Below, piece after piece: positions 1 to 9,029 of a stretch of DNA of 64,000 nucleotides. The DNA is from an uncultured Ignavibacteriota bacterium. Its GTDB lineage: Bacteria > Bacteroidota > Ignavibacteria > UBA10030 > UBA8401. The notes under the pieces are model-generated. The model worked only from the letters and a program-made list of their open reading frames with translations, was not told the DNA's origin and did not search any database. Position 1 is the first letter of the stretch, and each line of letters begins with the position of its first letter. The stretch is taken from the NCBI GenBank assembly GCA_903884005.1, contig CAISDA010000083.1:248001-312000 (forward strand), read 5' to 3'. The position numbers and the translations under genes were made by a program.

Positions 1-3000
1 CACAACCGGAACCGCCTGCGGTTCAGCCTTTGTCGCTGTTGCAGGAGCACGCTGAGCAAAGAGCTGACCGGTTCTTAGGCCTTCCGGTTTTTTATTCTTA
101 TAGGCAATGTTCACGTTTCCCGATGACACAGTCTTATGGTCACCGTACTGATCGATCACCGTCATCTGGCTCTTCGTCCGGAATGTCGTATCGTCCCCCG
201 CCGACTGGACATGTGCAGTATAGGAGACGATGTTCGTACCACTTTTTACCAAATTCGTCAGATCGATGGACGACGTCTTCACTGTGGCGCCCCCGCGCGC
301 CCGGGCAGCACTGATCGATATCCGGTCGCTATTCAGGGGGACCCCATTGAGCATGAACAATTGCTCATTGATGTCCAATGCCGATGCGAGAGTATCGGTC
401 AGCACAACAGACCGGGGTTGTTTATGGGAATCGATGCGCAGCACTGTTGAGAGCGTGAGTTCGTCACCAGGCGCAGCCGCAACAGTATCCGCCTGCTTCT
501 CTGCCGGTGCCGGACGCACATAGGCGGTGAGTTCGGGTGACGATGCAATTTCATCAGCGTCCGTTTCCTTGACAACGTTCTCCGTCACAAGCGGCGCCGA
601 GGTCATTACAACACTGTCGCTCGTCATGAGCGAAACAATGCTGCATGTGCGCAACACCGACATCGGAGGCGGCCAATCGGTCACGACCGCCTTATAGCGC
701 AGCGTTCCGTTGAACGATGCAGCCCCCCTTCCAAGCCTCCAATCAAGCGAATCCCCGTTCACGCCCGGCTTGACAGGCCGGTCATTAAACCGGGCGCTGC
801 TATCGACGTATTGAAGTCCGGAGGGAAGCAGTTCATGCACCTCGATGCGCTGCAGATATGTCGGTCCCTTGTAATTGAACGACACCAGCATGTCGACAGT
901 ATCGGCCGCTTGTTTTTCCTTCCCGCCCGCATACACATATTTCGGCACAGCCTGCCTGATGGCTGATGAACGCAGCAGGCGCACGACCGTATGCAAGAGC
1001 GTATCGCGAAGATCCCGCTTCACGAAGAAATTTGCCTTTGCGATGCCGCTCGATGTCACGTGCACGAACCGGGACACCGGATCCCGGGCGAAACCCGCGG
1101 GCCCGCCCGTCAATTCAGCGCCCGCAGGCAGCGTGCGCTCGTTCACACGAAGCACATGCTGTCCGGGTTTCATCTCGGGCACCGAATATTTTCCGTCATC
1201 ACCCGTCGTGATCCGTGTGCCGTCTTCCATCCACAATTCAACATCTTTGATCCCGTTTTCGCCGTCTTCCTGGAATGTGTTCCTGTTATCGTCATAGAAG
1301 ACCTTGCCGATGATGAGGCCTTTTTCCGTGAACACGCCGGGACGGATCGTCACCTGCCACTGGGATGGATCGGACACAAATCGGATGCCGTCCCGTGTCG
1401 AGCCCGTGGCATATGCCGTATTCATTCCTTCGCTTTCAAGCGCATCGGCCCCCAGGGCAAGTTGGTACACGAGCGAGGCGATGCCGCCGCTGCCGATCGT
1501 ATCCGACGCAGTCCACTGCAGAACACCCGCGGACCGATCGATCGAAGGTTCAAGGGGAAGGCCGTTATAACGAGCCGAACTTTTCACGTACTTGAACGCA
1601 TGCGGCATACGATCGTACACGCCGATGTCGCGCAGCGCTCCGGGGTATGCATTCGTGATCTGTAGCTGATAAGTGACGATATCGCCGATCTCTGCGACTT
1701 TCTTGTTGGCCGTCTTCAATATTTTTATGAACGACGACCAGGTTGCCCTGTTCACGACCGCCAATTCCGAGGCGATGGTGTTGATGCATATGCCGCGCTG
1801 TATGAAACGGGTACTGGACACGATGCTTGAACCCGGCACAAGTGCACGGTCAGCCATCACTCTGACCATGACTGTGTCCGCCTTACCGGGGCCGATGCTG
1901 CCGACGGCGATCGTGATCACGCTGTCCCTGATCGTGACATTCCTGGAGCCGGTTTGGTTCGCAAGCGAGATGGTGCTTCGTCCCGCTCGATAGAGCGTGT
2001 CGGTAATGGTAACGCCGAGCAGTGAATCGGTGCCGATGTTGGCGAACGCATACACCTTCAACACAGTGTCCCCCGCCGCAATCGAATCGCGTATCGAAAA
2101 ATAGCTGGCGAACCGACCAACCGGCAGCGACCGGAGTGTTGTGACAACGGTACGATGATATCCCGGAGCACGGCCGGATGACGCGCACCACACGGTGTTT
2201 TTAATGACCGTGCTGTCGGGAACGTTTCGCGGCAGGAGGACCGTGGCCACGGCCGTCCGTGCTGTATTGATTTTCAGTGTATCGATGTTCCACCGCATGA
2301 TCCGCTTCACCGTATCATAGGAAGCACTTGTGAATGTGCCCTTTTCCATCGCGACAAACCTAATAGCCGCCGGAAGCGTATCGGTCAATGCCTCCGCATA
2401 ATGAACGACGTTTCCCGAATTGGTTGCCGTCAATGAATATCGGAGCGTATCTCCAACCGAAGCGACGGCCTTCGCATCCATGCGGAGATCGATGAGCGTG
2501 TCGATCGACACGCTGATGTTCACATTGACGGTGAACGTTCCCGCCACCGTGTCCGCCAGTATCTGTTGACCCGAATAATTCTGAAATCCCGTACTGTCGA
2601 TCGTCAGTCTGTAGATCGCCGGAACGAGGTTGTCGAATTTGAAACGGCCTTTGTCGTCTGTCTTTTGTTCCGCCACGCGAGTCACTGCCAGAGACGACAA
2701 CTTCGGACCAGAACCGGGAACGGTCGATCCGTTGACCCGCGGTATCGAGTCGAGAAATACGAGCACACCTGCGGCGGGAATTGGGTTCCCGTTTTCGGTG
2801 TAGACGATGCGTCCCGCGATGACGTTCGGGATCTCCGTAGCCGGGCGCGGGAATTTCGATGGATCGATATTCGCGTACGAGACGACCGAATCTCCGAATT
2901 CGTCGACCACGATGATGCGCAACAGGTACATCGTCACTTCCTTATTCAAAGGAATGAAAAAGACGCCGTCTTCTTGCGTCGTATCGGCGCCCACGAGCGT

Positions 3001-3600
3001 CTGCGACTGGTCGGTCACAAGCGCGATCGCGCCCACAAGCGGCAGGTGTGTCATTCCGTTCAGGACGGTACCGGTGACGGCGCCCGGATACATGATGACA
3101 TGGGCGGACGATGTGATGGTTTCTCCTGAGTTCTTCAGCACGGCTGCCGTGACCGTCGCGGTCTTTTTATCGTTTTCAACGGTAGCACTGTGAAGATGAG
3201 TTACGGCTTTTCCATTTTTCGTCACAAGCGAGATCGTCTGCAGCCCGTTCGAAAACGTCCCCAGATCCGTCGTGCACGTAACTGTTGTGCCGTCGAGCAG
3301 CAGATTGTGCAGCGTGTCCTCCACCGCGATCGTGACCGCGGCGCTGTCCTGATCGGCCTCGCCGAAAATGGATTTCGGTACTGCGGCAACCGTCACATAA
3401 CAAGGCGTGCCGAGGACCGTAAAAATTACGATATTCGTTTTCAGCGTGTCGGCGGGGAACGATTTATACGTGTATATCACACTTCCCTGGTTGGGGATCT
3501 GCAATCCTGCTTTTGTCTGCGCTAGGAGCACAGAACGGGCAACAAGCATGGCCGCCAGTGCAAGGATACCGTACAAGAATATTTTTTTAGAAAGAGACAT
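1..3600 (-). CDS. Giant exported DUF11/SdrD-like repeat protein (partial, runs off the left edge)
   Basis: The frame is open from the ATG at 3600 to base 1, giving at least 1200 residues with no stop. The N-terminus is a signal peptide (MSLSKKIFLYGILALAAMLV, cleavage near LLAQ). The mature start, AGLQIPNQGSVIY, is a diverged form of the GTxAGTxI...A...Y motif of the upstream genes. Two carboxypeptidase-regulatory-like folds lie near residues 175-365 (DGVFFIPL and DDKGRFKFDNL). DUF11-like domains follow around 370-740 and 870-970. Between them, at about 765-830, is an SdrD B-like module with GKVFYDDNRNTFQEDGENG and GDDGKYSVPEMKPGQH. The visible end is rich in Ala, Pro and Gln, so a linker to a further C-terminal domain is likely. 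This is the last gene seen of the leftward operon, 40 nt after its neighbour. A surface-exposed structural role is inferred. The missing C-terminus could carry an anchor such as OmpA or a barrel. Confidence 0.85.
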   Translation of the reverse strand, partial: MSLSKKIFLYGILALAAMLVARSVLLAQTKAGLQIPNQGSVIYTYKSFPADTLKTNIVIFTVLGTPCYVTVAAVPKSIFGEADQDSAAVTIAVEDTLHNLLLDGTTVTCTTDLGTFSNGLQTISLVTKNGKAVTHLHSATVENDKKTATVTAAVLKNSGETITSSAHVIMYPGAVTGTVLNGMTHLPLVGAIALVTDQSQTLVGADTTQEDGVFFIPLNKEVTMYLLRIIVVDEFGDSVVSYANIDPSKFPRPATEIPNVIAGRIVYTENGNPIPAAGVLVFLDSIPRVNGSTVPGSGPKLSSLAVTRVAEQKTDDKGRFKFDNLVPAIYRLTIDSTGFQNYSGQQILADTVAGTFTVNVNISVSIDTLIDLRMDAKAVASVGDTLRYSLTATNSGNVVHYAEALTDTLPAAIRFVAMEKGTFTSASYDTVKRIMRWNIDTLKINTARTAVATVLLPRNVPDSTVIKNTVWCASSGRAPGYHRTVVTTLRSLPVGRFASYFSIRDSIAAGDTVLKVYAFANIGTDSLLGVTITDTLYRAGRSTISLANQTGSRNVTIRDSVITIAVGSIGPGKADTVMVRVMADRALVPGSSIVSSTRFIQRGICINTIASELAVVNRATWSSFIKILKTANKKVAEIGDIVTYQLQITNAYPGALRDIGVYDRMPHAFKYVKSSARYNGLPLEPSIDRSAGVLQWTASDTIGSGGIASLVYQLALGADALESEGMNTAYATGSTRDGIRFVSDPSQWQVTIRPGVFTEKGLIIGKVFYDDNRNTFQEDGENGIKDVELWMEDGTRITTGDDGKYSVPEMKPGQHVLRVNERTLPAGAELTGGPAGFARDPVSRFVHVTSSGIAKANFFVKRDLRDTLLHTVVRLLRSSAIRQAVPKYVYAGGKEKQAADTVDMLVSFNYKGPTYLQRIEVHELLPSGLQYVDSSARFNDRPVKPGVNGDSLDWRLGRGAASFNGTLRYKAVVTDWPPPMSVLRTCSIVSLMTSDSVVMTSAPLVTENVVKETDADEIASSPELTAYVRPAPAEKQADTVAAAPGDELTLSTVLRIDSHKQPRSVVLTDTLASALDINEQLFMLNGVPLNSDRISISAARARGGATVKTSSIDLTNLVKSGTNIVSYTAHVQSAGDDTTFRTKSQMTVIDQYGDHKTVSSGNVNIAYKNKKPEGLRTGQLFAQRAPATATKAEPQAVPVV

Positions 3601-3640
3601 AACTATTGAATAGAGAGAATAGACACAGCCCGAGCAGTGC

Positions 3641-5359
3641 CTATTTTACTTTCACCTTAAATTCCACCGACCCGTTTTTTGCACTGCTGAGTTTTCCGAC
3701 CGACACGGCGATGACCGTGTTCTGCTGCTCATCTGTCGTAACTTTGATAGAACCATTATCATCCAACACTCCGATGCCGTTGACGCTCACACTGTTCGAC
3801 ATATATTCCGTGTACTGGGGAGCCATGCCCACGACGGTGAAATTATCAACTGCCGCATGCCCCGTATTCGAATACCCGATCGAATATGTCACCACGGACC
3901 CTGAGGCCACCGATGTGCCGCCTCCAGCCGTGTACGTTATTCTGGGATTTCCGATAACAGGAACATTGATGGTAGTAACAACTATTGCGGAATCTGATGC
4001 TGTGCCTGTCGCCGTTGTGGCTGTGACTTGGAGCACATCCTTATCCTGGTCGGCCGGGCCTCTCGGCAGAATCGTCACGGCAAAAATGCGCACGCTGTCG
4101 CCTGCGGCAACGGAATCGATGACGGCGCCGGGTGCCGCGCCCGCCTCGACAAGAAGCGGATCGCTCACATTCCAGGATCCGTTGTTATTTGCATCCCGGT
4201 AGAGGGTCCACACATAATTTTTTGATGATGCAGTCCGCACTCTGAAGGCGGTCTTGATGTTCCCCGTGTTCATGACACGGAATCTGTATGCGATCGTGTC
4301 TGTGGCCTCTCCGGCCGCAGCCGTCGCAAGCGGCGTGATCATCACGCCATAGACCGGCTTTACGCCAACGGTCACCTGTGCAATAGTGCTTTCAGCGGTG
4401 TATAAGCCCGTCGTAACGGTATACGCAGCCGTCATCATATCCGACAGCACCGTGCCCACAGCGGCGGTGCCGCTGATCTGGACGGTAAGCGTGACAACTG
4501 CACTGGCGCCCGGCTCGAGCGCACCCACCGACCATGTGATGGGGCTCGTCGTCGAATTGACAATGCCGCCCGAAGCGGAAACGTACGTGAAACCCGCAAT
4601 GATCTGATTCGAAATGACAACGCTGTCCGCGCGCAGCAATCCGGTGTTCGTGAATGTCCCCGTGAACGTCACATTCTCTCCCCTGTTCGGCGCCGGGTTG
4701 TCCACCGTGAGCACGCCGTTCATCGACACGTTCTGTATCGTCGTAATGTACATCCCCTGCGTTGACACGCCCGCAGTAAAGTTGGATTGCACACGCACCA
4801 TCGCCGTATCCTGCCGGCCGTTTACCGATTGGCCCGGAGGTATTGTGAGGCGAAGAATAATTTTATATGCCGCATCCGCCGGGATCGTAGGCGTCTGCGT
4901 GATCGGACCGTCGGCAAGATCCGCGCCTTGAAGCATGCCGTCCCCATCTCCGTCGTAGTACAGCGCGGCAGGCCATCCTCTGGACGACTGCACCGAGAAT
5001 TGGAATGCGTCGGCTGCATTGCCTGAATTGATCACGGTCAGACCGTAATCGGATGTCGTTGCGTTCCCTGCCGCCGTCTGTTCGGCGGACGAGGGAATAA
5101 TATTCACAGCGGCTGTCTGCAGCACGGTGACATTAATAGTGTCCGAATAGCTCGTATTATATTGGGAGCGGTTCACCGCAGTATAGATTGCCTTTGCGCG
5201 GCTTTGAATGATCGTACCGGCGGGTGTGCCCGCGGCATAGGCGTGGGACACGCACGACAGCAGCAGCATGGCAGCCATGACGGTATAGAGCACCTTCATT
5301 CCGAACGACGTACGTCCGGTTGATGGCAGCACTACACTACGATGATGAACTGCATTCAT
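3641..5359 (-). CDS. Exported DUF11-family surface protein (572 aa)
   Basis: I chose the ATG at 5359 because AAGGAA lies about 6 nt upstream. An in-frame ATG at 5413 has no such site, and one at 5299 (MKVLYTVMAAMLLLS) would give a more usual signal peptide. The signal peptide ends SHAYA and is followed at once by AGTPAGTIIQSRAKAIY, nearly the same start as in the Big_1 protein upstream. The middle holds Asp/Asn loops of calcium-binding type (DGDGDGMLQGADL and DANNNGSWNVSDP). The C-terminal roughly 100 residues form a DUF11 domain (conserved repeat, TIGR01451-like) that ends exactly at the last strand, FKVKVK-stop. There is no type IX secretion C-terminal domain. It sits between the Big_1 protein and the partial giant protein, all on the minus strand. 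A structural surface or filament subunit is inferred from repeats and export. No enzymatic motif was seen. Confidence 0.85.
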   Translation of the reverse strand: MNAVHHRSVVLPSTGRTSFGMKVLYTVMAAMLLLSCVSHAYAAGTPAGTIIQSRAKAIYTAVNRSQYNTSYSDTINVTVLQTAAVNIIPSSAEQTAAGNATTSDYGLTVINSGNAADAFQFSVQSSRGWPAALYYDGDGDGMLQGADLADGPITQTPTIPADAAYKIILRLTIPPGQSVNGRQDTAMVRVQSNFTAGVSTQGMYITTIQNVSMNGVLTVDNPAPNRGENVTFTGTFTNTGLLRADSVVISNQIIAGFTYVSASGGIVNSTTSPITWSVGALEPGASAVVTLTVQISGTAAVGTVLSDMMTAAYTVTTGLYTAESTIAQVTVGVKPVYGVMITPLATAAAGEATDTIAYRFRVMNTGNIKTAFRVRTASSKNYVWTLYRDANNNGSWNVSDPLLVEAGAAPGAVIDSVAAGDSVRIFAVTILPRGPADQDKDVLQVTATTATGTASDSAIVVTTINVPVIGNPRITYTAGGGTSVASGSVVTYSIGYSNTGHAAVDNFTVVGMAPQYTEYMSNSVSVNGIGVLDDNGSIKVTTDEQQNTVIAVSVGKLSSAKNGSVEFKVKVK

Positions 5360-5429
5360 ACAACATTCCTTATTCGCAACAGGAGCCTGCAAATGTCTTT
5401 TTTTCCATTGCATGACAAAAAACCTTGAA

Positions 5430-5477
5430 AGAAAAAAACCTCATGCCCAGAATGGCCTTTATGCAGGCCACTCCGGA
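5430..5477 (-). terminator. Terminator-like hairpin inside the surface operon
   Basis: Reading leftward after the Big_1 gene, arms 5465-5476 and 5447-5458 can pair over about 12 bp (CCGGAGTGGCCT with AGGCCATTCTGG, two G-U pairs) around a 6-nt loop. A run of seven U follows about 8 nt later (5432-5438). The spacing is longer than in an ideal intrinsic terminator, so it may only reduce read-through into the next gene. Confidence 0.45.
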
Positions 5478-5495
5478 CACGAGCTCACATATGTG

Positions 5496-8400
5496 TTACT
5501 GTACCGTTACCTGAAATGTCACAACCCCGCTGTTAGTATGCGCCAGCGGTGAGGGCAGAAGCACGGTAATGACCTTTTTGCCGCCGACCGTCGTGATGGT
5601 ATTAGCATCCAATAGCGGCGCGCCATTGAGCGTCACTGTTCCCGGAACATACAGTGTGTGATCCGGCTCAGTATCGATCACGCTGAAATTCACCGCATGT
5701 CCGTTACCATTGTTCACATAGTTGATCGTGTACGTCAGTACGTCTCCCGGAACTGCACTGGCAGACGAGACAGTACGTGTGACGACGATTTCAGGCCGAT
5801 TGACCGTAGTCGTGAGAACGGTGCTCGCCGTCTTCGAAATATCCGCGGCGGACTTGACCGTGACGGTATTGACATCCTGCGTCAGATCGGTTGCAACCAC
5901 AGGAACAACCTTGCGTGCCTGGATGTACATACTCGAGCCGGCTGTGAGAACGTCGGTATCGACGGTGCCGTTGGAATTGTTATCTGTCAACAGAGCGTCT
6001 GCACCATCGATGATCCCATTATTATTGGCGTCACTGTAGAATGCCCATGCCCACGATTGTGTCGAGCTGAACGAAAGTTCGACGATGTCCGATGCGGCCG
6101 ACGTGTTCGTTACCGTGAGCTTATACACAACCGTTGAGTCCGGTTCCATCGTCATGGAATTAGAGGCTGCGGTAATAGTGACACTGCGCGCTCCCGTGGT
6201 GGTTGTAAATGTCCCGGATATGCCTGTCAGACCCCCTGCATCTGTACCTGTGACAGTATACGCGGTGCCGACTGTTAAGCCGGTGGTAAAGGTGATGGTC
6301 GCAAGACCGTTCGCATCGGTCACACTGGTCGTAGCCGAGAACGAACCGCCTGCGCCTGTCTGGCTCCATGCCACGACCTTACCGGGCGTCGGAACGGAAT
6401 TACCGCTCGCATCGGCAAGCTGTGCGGTGATCGTCACCGTGGCTCCCACGACCGGATTGCTGGGGCTCGCAATAACAATGTAATGCGTCGCCGGACTCGC
6501 TGCAATGGTGGTGATGCTGCCGCTTGTACCGGTGAAACTGCTTCCGTCGGTTCCTGTCACGGTGTACACAGTTCCAACCGTTGCGCCCGTTGTGAGGACG
6601 ACGGTGGCGATACCGCTTGCGTTCGTCGTGCTGGATGCAGGTATCGATCCGCCTGCACCGGTTTTGGCCCAATTCACTACAATGCCCGATGTGCTGACGG
6701 CATTGCCGTTAATATCGGTAAGCTGCGCCGTGATCGTCACACCGCTGCCTGCGACCGGAGTGCTAGTGCTGGGAGTGACGGTATACTTCGCCGCCGCACC
6801 GCCTGTGGTGGTGATGGCGGAAGTGGTCCCGTTCAAACTTCCCGTGGTTCCCGTAACGGTATGGACTGTTCCCGCGGCCGTATTCGTCGTGAAAACGACT
6901 GTTGCCACGCCAGCGGTTGTTGTACTGGTGGTGGTCGCGAACGATCCGCCAGTGCCTGTCTTGCTCCATGTTACAATATTTCCGGTAGCGCTAACGGGAT
7001 TGCCGTTCACATCCACGAGCTGTGCCGTGATTGTGACGTTACCTCCCGCAACCGGACTGTAATTGCCGGATGTGACGACGTAATGCGTCGCCGTACCCAC
7101 TATCGTGGTAATGATGGAGGCGCTTGTTCCTGTCACAGACGCCGCATCTGTTGCAATCACGTTTGCTGCAGTTCCTGCGGCGGTGTATGTGTTAAATGTC
7201 ACCGTGGCAATACCGCTTGCATTCGTGATGCTGGTAGCACTGGAGAACGATCCATGTGCCTCGTCCTTTGTCCACGTTACTACATTACCCGCTGTGCTGA
7301 CCGGATTATTGTTGGCATCAGCAAGCTGTGCCGTGATCGTCACTCCGCTTCCCGCCACCGGGCCATAGTTGCTGGCGGTAACGAGATATTTGGTTGCACT
7401 TCCGGGCGCCGTGGTAATGGCAGCGCTTGTGCCGGAGAACGAAGCTGGCGCCGAATTATCCGTCGCAGTGACCGTTGTTGAAGTGCCCGACGCTGTGTGC
7501 GTAGTGAATGTAACCGTGGCAATACCGCTTGCATTTGTAAGGCTCGTGCCGGCAGAGAAGGCTCCGTGTGCTAAATCCGATTTACTCCATGTCACCGTCA
7601 GGCCTGCCGTGTTAACGGCATTGCCATGCACATCAGCAAGCTGCGCCGTAATCGTCACAGTACTTCCGGCCGCCGGAGTGCTGCTGCTGGAGGTAACAAG
7701 ATAGTGCGTTGCAACACCGACACTGCTCGTTGTGATATTCGTGCTTGTGCCCGTCAGAGCAACGGGCGTTGTGTTGTCTGTGGCAGTGATCGTATGAACG
7801 GTTCCTATTGTTCCATCTGTTGTGAAGACAACCGATGCAATACCGCTCGAGTTCGTCGTGCTTGTGGCTGTCGCGAACAATCCGTTTGCACCGGTCTTGC
7901 TCCATGTCACGATCTTACCCGCCGCGCCGACGGCATTGCCGCTCGCATCCGAAAGCTGGGCGGTAATTGTCACATTAGTTCCCGCTGTCGGTGAGTAATT
8001 GCTGGAAGTCACCAGATATTTTGTTGCGCCCCCAATGGTCGAACTATTGATCGTATTGCTGGTAGCCGAATAACCAAGGGCGCCTGAATTATACGCAACA
8101 CTCATCGCTTCAGAAATTGGTGTGCCCGTTGCTGCGTTCGGATCAACAGTGAATGTGATAGAAACTGTTTGCGTTCCGCCTGCCGCTATCGTCGGGAATC
8201 CCCAATAATAAGTGGCGCCTGAAACTGTCGCTGCCGGTGATGATGCGGTCGGCGGCACAGTATTGAGCGGGGCGACAAACGGAATCGTCAGCACGACATC
8301 GGTCGCAGGCACGGTTCCAGTGTTGGTCAGTGTGAATGTATATGTCACGGAACCACCGGCTGAGGGACTCGTCGGGACCACACTCAAACCGGTTGCAATG

Positions 8401-8987
8401 TTCTGAAAATATGTTGTCTGAATGTTGGTATTTAATACCGCAGCCGCCGTTTTACCGGGAGTGTATCCCGATGAGACGGTGACAGTCGTGACGTCGGTGA
8501 CATTCTGCAGTGCCGCATTTTTCGGCACCGCAACGGCAACGATAATTTTGTACGTTGCATCCGCAGCTATCGAAGGAATCGACGTGATGAGAACATCGCC
8601 GGCATCGTAAAGGCCGTCTCCATTGACATCATGATAATACGTTCGTGTAAATCCCTGTGACGACGCTGCATTATCAAAATTAAACAAATCATTTCCGTTG
8701 CCGGAATTAGTGACGGTTAACGGATAGTATACCGTCGTGCCGTCGTGCACTGTCTGGTTCTGCGGTGACGTGACGACGTTCAGCGCCGCCACCTGTGCCA
8801 CCGTGACGGTGACATATCCAGAATAGACCGTCGAATAGTCGGTGCCTGCAGCAGTTTTGAATGCCGCGCTTGCACGTGTCGAGATGACCGTGCCTGCCGG
8901 TGTTCCTGTCGCCTGGGCGACCTGCGTTACGCCGAGTAAAGACGCCAGCGCGGAGATCAGCAAAAATACAGCTACGCGTAGTTTCAT
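5496..8987 (-). CDS. Exported protein with six tandem Big_1/invasin-like Ig repeats and DUF11 tail (1163 aa)
   Basis: A clear signal peptide (MKLRVAVFLLISALASLLGV, ending VAQA) is followed by TGTPAGTVISTRASAAF, the operon's shared mature start. Residues of about 40-310 hold a loop DVNGDGLYDAGD and a DUF11 domain (TVTNSGNGND, TLTNTGTVPATDV). Six Ig-like repeats of about 100 residues then follow. Each opens (A/T)(K/H)YxVT, contains GxxVTITAQLxDxxGN, and ends near TGTSxxITT. These match the Big_1 (invasin/intimin) pattern. A segment with DANNNGIIDGAD and a final DUF11 domain close the protein, which ends FQVTVQ-stop. Big_1 repeats usually make stiff stalks that hold a tip away from the outer membrane. 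The protein has no beta-barrel of its own, so assembly would need a partner; the 1059-aa barrel in the same operon is a candidate. Function is inferred. Confidence 0.88.
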   Translation of the reverse strand: MKLRVAVFLLISALASLLGVTQVAQATGTPAGTVISTRASAAFKTAAGTDYSTVYSGYVTVTVAQVAALNVVTSPQNQTVHDGTTVYYPLTVTNSGNGNDLFNFDNAASSQGFTRTYYHDVNGDGLYDAGDVLITSIPSIAADATYKIIVAVAVPKNAALQNVTDVTTVTVSSGYTPGKTAAAVLNTNIQTTYFQNIATGLSVVPTSPSAGGSVTYTFTLTNTGTVPATDVVLTIPFVAPLNTVPPTASSPAATVSGATYYWGFPTIAAGGTQTVSITFTVDPNAATGTPISEAMSVAYNSGALGYSATSNTINSSTIGGATKYLVTSSNYSPTAGTNVTITAQLSDASGNAVGAAGKIVTWSKTGANGLFATATSTTNSSGIASVVFTTDGTIGTVHTITATDNTTPVALTGTSTNITTSSVGVATHYLVTSSSSTPAAGSTVTITAQLADVHGNAVNTAGLTVTWSKSDLAHGAFSAGTSLTNASGIATVTFTTHTASGTSTTVTATDNSAPASFSGTSAAITTAPGSATKYLVTASNYGPVAGSGVTITAQLADANNNPVSTAGNVVTWTKDEAHGSFSSATSITNASGIATVTFNTYTAAGTAANVIATDAASVTGTSASIITTIVGTATHYVVTSGNYSPVAGGNVTITAQLVDVNGNPVSATGNIVTWSKTGTGGSFATTTSTTTAGVATVVFTTNTAAGTVHTVTGTTGSLNGTTSAITTTGGAAAKYTVTPSTSTPVAGSGVTITAQLTDINGNAVSTSGIVVNWAKTGAGGSIPASSTTNASGIATVVLTTGATVGTVYTVTGTDGSSFTGTSGSITTIAASPATHYIVIASPSNPVVGATVTITAQLADASGNSVPTPGKVVAWSQTGAGGSFSATTSVTDANGLATITFTTGLTVGTAYTVTGTDAGGLTGISGTFTTTTGARSVTITAASNSMTMEPDSTVVYKLTVTNTSAASDIVELSFSSTQSWAWAFYSDANNNGIIDGADALLTDNNSNGTVDTDVLTAGSSMYIQARKVVPVVATDLTQDVNTVTVKSAADISKTASTVLTTTVNRPEIVVTRTVSSASAVPGDVLTYTINYVNNGNGHAVNFSVIDTEPDHTLYVPGTVTLNGAPLLDANTITTVGGKKVITVLLPSPLAHTNSGVVTFQVTVQ
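6190..8035 (-). repeat. Six tandem copies of a roughly 300-bp Ig-domain unit
   Basis: Units begin near 8030, 7710, 7400, 7090, 6785 and 6490 on the minus strand, each encoding about 100 residues. Several stretches recur almost unchanged at the DNA level, for example the part coding for VTITAQL and the part coding for NASGIATV. This makes unequal recombination between units, and so variation in stalk length, plausible. Confidence 0.8.
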
Positions 8988-9029
8988 ATGGTTCCTCTAT
9001 GAATGTGTGGGGGATGGTTGTGTATTTAT

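Noticed and set aside
991-1665. 224-aa plus-strand open frame opposite the partial giant gene
   Set aside because: It is a shadow of the minus-strand frame, with no ribosome site and no recognisable domain.
6190-8035. Regular repeats as a CRISPR array
   Set aside because: The unit is about 300 bp and codes for Ig domains in one open frame; there are no short repeats with unique spacers.
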